From the NCBI GenBank assembly GCA_022578965.1, contig MU400725.1, positions 1-64,000 of the forward strand: a stretch of DNA of 64,000 nucleotides, read 5' to 3'. This document shows positions 57,619 through 64,000 of the stretch, piece after piece. A program made the position numbers and the translations under genes. The notes below the pieces were generated by a model. That model ran no database searches. It was given only the letters and a program-made list of their open reading frames with translations, and was not told the DNA's origin. Position 1 is the first letter of the stretch, and each line of letters opens with the position of its first letter. The DNA is from Xylaria sp. FL1777 (taxonomy: Eukaryota > Ascomycota > Sordariomycetes > Xylariales > Xylariaceae).

Positions 57619-60600
57619 AGCAGGCATTGCCATACATGTACCTAGTTAGTAAAAAGGCCCGTGACACGGCCGTATCCGCGAAGGGTAAAATCAGATAGCT
57701 AGCACTTCCTTGTCCCTGTGTTTTTTGCACTTCTCTGTGAGCTACTACATGCTCTTGATACCTATGGTAAAAGCCGGGACGCCGTACGCTATCTGCATAA
57801 TCTATTCGCTGTCTCTCCTGCTATCCTACATAGACGGGGTTTCACGGAGAATCACACGGAGAATCACACGGGCAGTCCGGCGGCTCGACTTTGACCTGGG
57901 GTCCTCTACCAACACTGGACGACAAAAAAAAAACACTAGATCTCCCAAGGTCAAGGTACTACTTAACTTTTTATGGAGTATAGTTAAATATACCTACTAC
58001 CTGTTACGTTCTACTTTACTGGGGCCCCTTGCCCAGATATATGCTGTCAAACCAATCAACAAGTTTTTATCCCATATAGTAGCTCTGAGATGTCGGCATC
58101 CGCCCCAGAACCACACCATCTTTCAACATTATATATCCTCCGCATCGTTGACATGTCCTCAAGGACCAGCATCATGCTGATTCGGTGGTACCCGCACTGA
58201 GCTGCAAGCACTGAGGCTACATACTAAGTATTCTAGATCGAACGGCCTGCTATGTACCGAGTCTGCATCTCGAATATCGGTTCTAGCCACCCGTCTCAAG
58301 GTATAATAGACTGAGAATAACAAAATATTGATTCCAATAGATTCTCGAGAGGCTGCAATACACCTATGGCAGCCCTTTATGCGTGATATCATTAACGTAA
58401 CTACTATACATAGTGTAGGGCGTAGGAGGAGCCTTATCTACTTAAGAAGTCCACACAGTGCCTCCAACCGCTCGCTGGAATACTTAAGATTGGGACCTCA
58501 GAAATGCTTTCACGTATCATCATATGTATGCAACGTTCATAGCGTGGCAGGCTAATTACTGTAAGTAATTGCTTGACTGTTCTCGACCATCGTTGCATCC
58601 GTCTCAGACTAAGCTTCTTACACACCTTTCTCATGGAGATGCCGAGCATCTCCCACTAAGCTTTTGTAGATCAAACAATGGCCAGTAGAAGCCACTGTCT
58701 CTTGTCTCTATCTTTGTGTGCAGCACTGCCTGCACGCGGTAACCTTGGTGTCGTAGTTTCTCGAGCCAGTGAGTTACTCGACGGCAAGGGGATAGATAGT
58801 CTTACTCCGAAGTCACCTCCTTGTGCTTGGTTTTCATGCACATAATTAATACTAATATCAATATAAAGTCGATATTTGAGGTGCCTAGCGTATGAGCTGA
58901 ACCTTTTATCTAAAGCACACATACGCTAGCGCAGAAGACCAAGTAGGTATGTATTGCAGTATTGAGGGACTTGTATGGTAATGTTGAAATTCTAGCCTGT
59001 CGATAATTGTGGCATCACCCCTTAACCCCTGTCTCATTCTTGACCCTGTTGCAGACCGACACCCGCTGCACACTAATACTGTGAGTAGTGTGTCGCCCAA
59101 CTAAGTGTTTACCAAGACGCTGGTCCTTCAGGTCGAAGCACCCTTGTAAGAAGGGTACAAACTCTCCCCCCAATCTCAGCTACACTAGGTAGACCGGCCC
59201 AGCTTACACTAGACTCCAGAGTGTAGATCTAGCAAAAGTCCGCATTGCTCCCGAATCACAATCTGCGGCCAACATTCCTACGGCACTCATTCGTTTGCTG
59301 GTAGAGTGAGGTTGACGACGACTCACTTCACGAACTCTCTGTATTATCATCCTAGCAAGCGGCAGATCCGGCTCATCAACAGCAGTGATCTTGGGGGGGA
59401 AAACCTTGTGCTTGGCATGTTACCCCCACTCTGGTCTGATAGCATTTGATCATCCATTGATTGAGTAGCTCTTTTGTGCAACATTGTCAGCTTCCTTACG
59501 CAGTATTGCCAACCCAGAGACGAGCATAGCATCGGGCTGCCGGGAGGGCCCGCAGAACCGCTTCTCCGAAGAAAGCTCACGCTCTATGCCCTATAGGACT
59601 ACTCTACTGTAGCTTTATACCACAGTACTTACAAGATCGACCACCACAGGATCTCGTCCCCTGTCGGCTGCGTAGCAATCCTCCACGGCCAGAGATGCGC
59701 AGCCGGTGAGGCCATATCGTCTCCTCGGATTCATTGGCGTATACCAGATCTGCCAGATCTCGACCATCTCTTCTTCTCCACGGTGTTCAAAGCCAAGATC
59801 TGGTCAATCTCTCTCTGCCATACACCAAGAAGGAGGGTAGGAATTCAGTCGCCAACCACCATACGCAGCACAAGAGGCCCCGCTACACCTACAGTAACGA
59901 TCCCGTCAGCAGATCTTTGACAGGCTTCTCCTAATAAGAGGGCGTGTAACAGCAGGGGAATGATGCAAGATAGACAGCAACCGCCCCACCACATCTTCAC
60001 TTCGACCACAGACGCTTATTATTTGCGGCCCTAGTACCTTTCATCTTTGGGGAAACACAATACATCGGGCCCTCGGCCTATAGTGATGGTAGTGTGTATA
60101 GCTATAGCAAGTTTTGCCTATACATAACTCATTTCTCCTCCCTACCCCTTCGTGCGTCCGCACCTCGTCCGATCTCCCATTCGAGAAGTTAGTTCATTCG
60201 AGAAGCGCCGGGGTGATCCGAGCCGCTCCAGGAGACCAGGTCCAACACCCCAATCATCTGGGGTGGTCAACCTTGCCCGCATCGAGTGCGTCAATTGGCC
60301 CGAGGAATTTTTGAATGTGTAGCTGCCCTTCGTTGAACCACTACTATATACTCTGCTTGGACGGGTCGAGTCCTCCCTCGTGTTCGGCTTCCATTGAATC
60401 TATCACGATTCACAGCAGCCTCCAATATTCCACTCTCGAACCCATCAGATCTATCAACCACTCACCTCCTGGTGGATTCTACTTTTGGCGCGCTTAATGC
60501 AGTTCCCGTTGAAGGTCCGATATTAGCGCCGCTAGCACATCGATAAATTTCTAGAAGAGCAGGATCACGAACACTGATGACGCTGTCTGAGCCATATTAG

Positions 60601-60653
60601 CCCGACGAAATCCCACACTCTTTCCGCCGTGTACATGACTAGCTATAGCTCCG

Positions 60654-63176
60654 ATGAGTAGATTCTACCAGTTGTCCTCCTCTATGGGGGAGATGGGGAT
60701 TTCGCCGAATGCAAGTCTTCAAGACGTCGAGGACAGTCAATATCATCCTCATCCAACTTCGCAAGTGGGGAGCCATGCCAGACCTCTAGTCGACCAATAT
60801 CAGGGTCTCGGATACTATACTGGTTTTCCCGACCCAGTCGTGTTTCAGGAACCAAAACCCCAGAGTAATCGAAGCAAGAAGAAGTCGACCCCGGGAATAG
60901 ATCATGTAAAACATCGTAGAACACGATCAGGATGCTTTACCTGCAGAAGCAGGCGAGTCAAGGTAGGAAATCCTCAACTGCACCGTGTGAAGCGGCCGGG
61001 CTAATCTAGAGACAGTGTGATGAGAAACATCCCATTTGTGATCGTGAGAACCATCCCGTAGTCAGATTTGTAGGCGTGTAGCTAACTCTTCCAGGATGTC
61101 GCAAAGGGAAGAGGGACTGTGTATACCCGGACCCGCCGGCAGCGAAGGGACCTACCAGTAGCAATACGTCGAAAGAAACGGCATTGACCAGCCAAGAGGC
61201 GAGTCCGGAATCCTCAGTCGACGAAATGGAAGATTTGGAAAGAGAAACAAAGCTCGAGTCGATTCAAGATGAAGAGAAGCCGATCGAACACTCCCCTCAA
61301 CGCCCACACTCGGCGAAATGGCTGCGTCGCGAACATACAGCCTCGGCTCTCAATTTACAAAAAATAGGGAACCGACAGAACTCCGAGACACCCTCTTTAG
61401 AAGAAGCGAAGAGCTCTTCTCCAGCTATATCGACAGGCACTTCCGTTAGCTTCACCACAACCATCCAAACATCCGATGCAGCACTCCAGCCGAGTACGAC
61501 TAGCCCAGAGTGGACTCATCTTCACAAGGACATACAATACCATCTGGGCTATTTTTGCGAGAACATCACTCACTTCAGCTACGGGATGCCAAACGACCCA
61601 AATGGCTTCTTCAAGTCCACCTTGCCTTCCATGGCCATACGGGAAGGCAACGACGCCTTACTGTATGCGGTGGTTGGATTTTCGGCCTATCATTCAACAC
61701 TCCGTCACCCCCGCGGCAAAATTGAAGACTTTCTAGGATATTACAATAAGAGCGTTACGATACTCCTAAGTAATCTCAAGCGTGGGGATGGCCGCAATCT
61801 ACCCACTCTACTAACAATGCTTCAACTTGCCACCATAGAGGTGAGAGCCGATGTTCTAAGCCAATACTTATCGATGCTAACTTAAGTTTAGGAATACCTG
61901 GGTGACTGGGTAAACTTATCAGGCCATCAAACAGCCGCATTACAGATATTGACACAGCTTTTCACACCAGAAGGTATTAAGCAGTCGCCCTTTACTACGC
62001 TATTGACATGGTATATCAGATTCGACGTTTTCGTCGCGATGATGGGAGGTTTTGGGACCGCATTACCGAGAGAATGGTTCGTATCCGCTGTGAAAGGCAG
62101 TGAAGAGAAAGTGGAAGACAATCCGGAAGAGCTGCCTTGGAGGATCGAGGTACAAGCCACAAATTTACGCTTGATATCCATGGACATGTCCCTCCTATAT
62201 GCCAAAAGCGGTCGGGGGGAAATCTCAGCCGATACCTTTGCTGAAGAGTATGATCGAATTTCAGTGCGATTATCGGAATGGAAGAATAACCTCGATCCTG
62301 CGATCACCAATGCGAACTACCTCGTGACCGACTTTCAGCACCAACAACCATTAACGGACGAGGATATTGTGAACCCCTACAAGCCGGGTTCCCTATACAA
62401 ACCTCCCCTGTTTTCAACGACAATTCTACTGATGGAGTGGCACTCGATTATTATAATGCATAAGAGCCGCCAAGAGGGATATGCACTGCAGCAGGAGCCT
62501 TCCAATGAGCTAAGGCAGCTTGCACTCTCAGCCTGCGAAATGTTTGAAACGCTACAACGCTGGCCAGACACTCCGACTGGCGCACTCATTACGGTTCAAG
62601 CTTGTCTTGCCCTCGCGTGTCTTTTCATTCCCCGTGACCCGAAGTACTATTTGTGGATGAGGCGGAGGTATGCATCGCTGGAAGCAGCAGGGTGAGTTGC
62701 CTCCTTTTGTTTGCGGGCGCCATATCTTCCTTTATCTGCCTGGACGCGGTGGTCAATACCATATCTCTCTGCTGAAGGATATGCGCGTTGGTCCGAGGTT
62801 CTCTACTTTTGACAAGACGTCTTCAAAATCCGCGTTTAAACCTACTTAGATTCGGCAGCTAAACTTACGCCGTGTTAGATATATTTTCCCTTCAACCATG
62901 CGCGCCCGAATGGCTGAGCTGTTTCGCGATCCATCATGCAGCCAATGGTGGCTCCCCCACAATGAGGGTTTCTTTCCGATTCTTCGGAACGTACGTGCTT
63001 TTGCTGACGCGCGCAACGGCAACCCAGTGACGCAACAGACAGAGGCTCTTCGAGAGATAAGCGCCATCTTCTCCAACATGCGCATCGACAGTGAAGACAG
63101 TCCTCGCGCTCGCGAGCCAATCAGTGCCAGTACAGCTGCGAGCGGCAAGGGCAAGAATGTTCAAGGCAGGAGTTGA
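60654..63176 (+). CDS. Zn(II)2Cys6 transcription factor (fungal_trans_2 / Upc2-like layout)
   Basis: Nuclear regulator. Five exons, 60654-60962, 61016-61043, 61095-61840, 61892-62691 and 62879-63176, give 726 residues. The zinc cluster is split over three exons: C94, C97 (KHRRTRSGCFTCRSRRVK) in exon 1, C104 and C111 (CDEKHPIC) in the 28-nt exon 2 and C114, C121 (CRKGKRDCVYPDPP) in exon 3. The spacing C-x2-C-x6-C-x6-C-x2-C-x6-C is canonical. A long acidic and Ser-rich linker follows. The C-terminal two thirds form an all-helical domain (HYHLGYFCENITHFSYG-like core, YLGDWVNLSGHQTAALQIL, WYIRFDVFVAMMGGFGTALP) like that of sterol regulator Upc2 and S. pombe moc3. Targets cannot be told. No metabolic cluster is visible up to the window end. 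Confidence 0.9.
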
Positions 63177-64000
63177 TCGGCATGCGGAAGTAACGAGATT
63201 ATCTGCTCGGATTACTTCCGCTGAGGGGACGCCACCGGCCCGGCTTCGACTCAACAAGTAGATCATATGTGAGGGGATCTATGCAACTCATAGAGTACCA
63301 AATATGGCTACGAGTGAGGTCGCACGACGCGGACTTCAAACGGTATTGAGTACCGTGATAAGCCATGATCCTCCGCAACCGACCGGGGCCTGAAACGGTG
63401 ACGTTCAATCCCGTGAGGCGGTTCGGCTTTGGACCGAGCCGTCATGCAAGTTAGATGCGGGACGGGCCAGGGGTCGAAGATCTACTTAGGGCCATGAGTT
63501 AGAGTTACCCCGTCGTAGGTTGTGGATCATATATATATATATGACAAAGGTCGATACCCCGTCGTGCCGGTGTACCGCAACACCAAGGTTCTGCTGCCCC
63601 CCGTCTTGCATGAACTACCACCCAGATCTGGTTGCCAGACCCGCTTTCCAACCCGGTTACATACAGTAGATGAACATACATGAACTGGTTGGCGATGTTA
63701 ACAAGGGGTTATCATCCAATCTTGTCGGAGAGCATGCGAAGGAACTCCCTCCCAAACCTGTAACAACCTCGTATAGTTATCCCTTTATAATATACCTAAA
63801 ACATTAGAGGATTCCATAAGGAATAGAAGAGAAAACACATATTTCTATGCTTAATTCTCAGCTGATGAGACTGTCCATTCATAGACCTCGCCCTTGGTTT
63901 CATAGCCCAGGCCGGATCACTGCAACCATACGGCAACACCCATGTCTCTCTTGCACGACGCGGTCTACGCCCTTCCCCTGTTGCATAATAATAGTCCATG
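63177..64000. other. Intergenic DNA to the window end
   Basis: No gene seen. It contains the 3' UTR of the regulator and an (AT)7 repeat at 63529-63542. A 67-codon minus frame at 63796-63999 could be part of a gene outside the window, but nothing in it is recognisable. Confidence 0.5.

Larger units (their letters stand above)
53927..60653. other. Gene desert rich in short palindromes
   Basis: About 6.7 kb without a supported gene. The longest frames (55064-55543 minus, 57710-58180 plus) have no recognisable domain. The stretch is dense in short words: TACTGCGTA or its complement at 54457, 54891, 55708, 56692, 56712, 57057, 57104 and 59497, TACCTAC/GTAGGTA repeats near 54880-54925, and several palindromes entered separately. 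From about 60100 a pyrimidine-rich stretch marks the promoter and 5' UTR of the next gene. Confidence 0.55.

Noticed and set aside
57710..58180. 156-codon plus-strand frame with hydrophobic start
   Set aside because: Contains a 10-A tract and low-information sequence; no known family, no splice partner.
1..64000. CRISPR arrays, rRNA genes, 5S rRNA, intact transposons, a secondary-metabolite cluster
   Set aside because: Looked for by eye; no repeat-spacer array, rRNA, terminal-repeat element, transposase, PKS, NRPS or terpene synthase was seen.

Overview
The window is nuclear DNA of a filamentous ascomycete, probably a sordariomycete. The genes are split by short introns (about 44 to 270 bp) with GT donors, CTAAC or CTGAC-like branch sites and AG acceptors. 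Each joined exon set gives a full-length protein of a familiar fungal family (SMC2, PEX7, Cue1-like, Zn2Cys6 regulators, Fcy2-type permease). Intergenic DNA carries homopolymers, microsatellites and many copies of short palindromic words (TACCTAGGTA, TACTGCGTA). The order within the Sordariomycetes cannot be fixed from the sequence alone. All exon joins here were made by hand from splice sites and family resemblance; none was checked by alignment or RNA data.

Layout. 1-151 is homopolymer DNA that looks like a contig edge. 152-14338 is a long stretch with no gene I can support. 14339-23483 holds a purine-cytosine permease, a membrane-anchored J-protein and a PPR1/UaY-like Zn2Cys6 regulator. 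26121-32088 holds mostly small or poorly known genes: a CxxC protein, a possible pseudogene with a lysine-rich downstream exon, an NTF2-like protein and a single-pass membrane protein with an arginine-rich tail. 33925-53926 is the gene-dense core: tandem-GFA protein (+), AlkB-CUE-GRF protein (-), PEX7 (+), mitochondrial DEAD-box helicase (-), an uncharacterised membrane protein (+), Cue1-like ER protein (-), condensin SMC2 (+) and a MOSC/mARC-like protein (-). 53927-60653 is a second desert, rich in short palindromes. 60654-63176 is a second Zn2Cys6 regulator, and the rest is intergenic.

How the genes may work together. Most of the core genes are unrelated housekeeping genes in alternating orientation. 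Two neighbourhoods are worth testing. The AlkB-type dioxygenase, whose reaction releases formaldehyde, ends 119 bp from a convergent gene with two formaldehyde-activating-enzyme (GFA) domains, and shares a 480-bp divergent promoter with PEX7. The purine-cytosine permease lies 4 kb from a regulator of the PPR1/UaY type, a class that controls pyrimidine or purine genes. Both links are inference.
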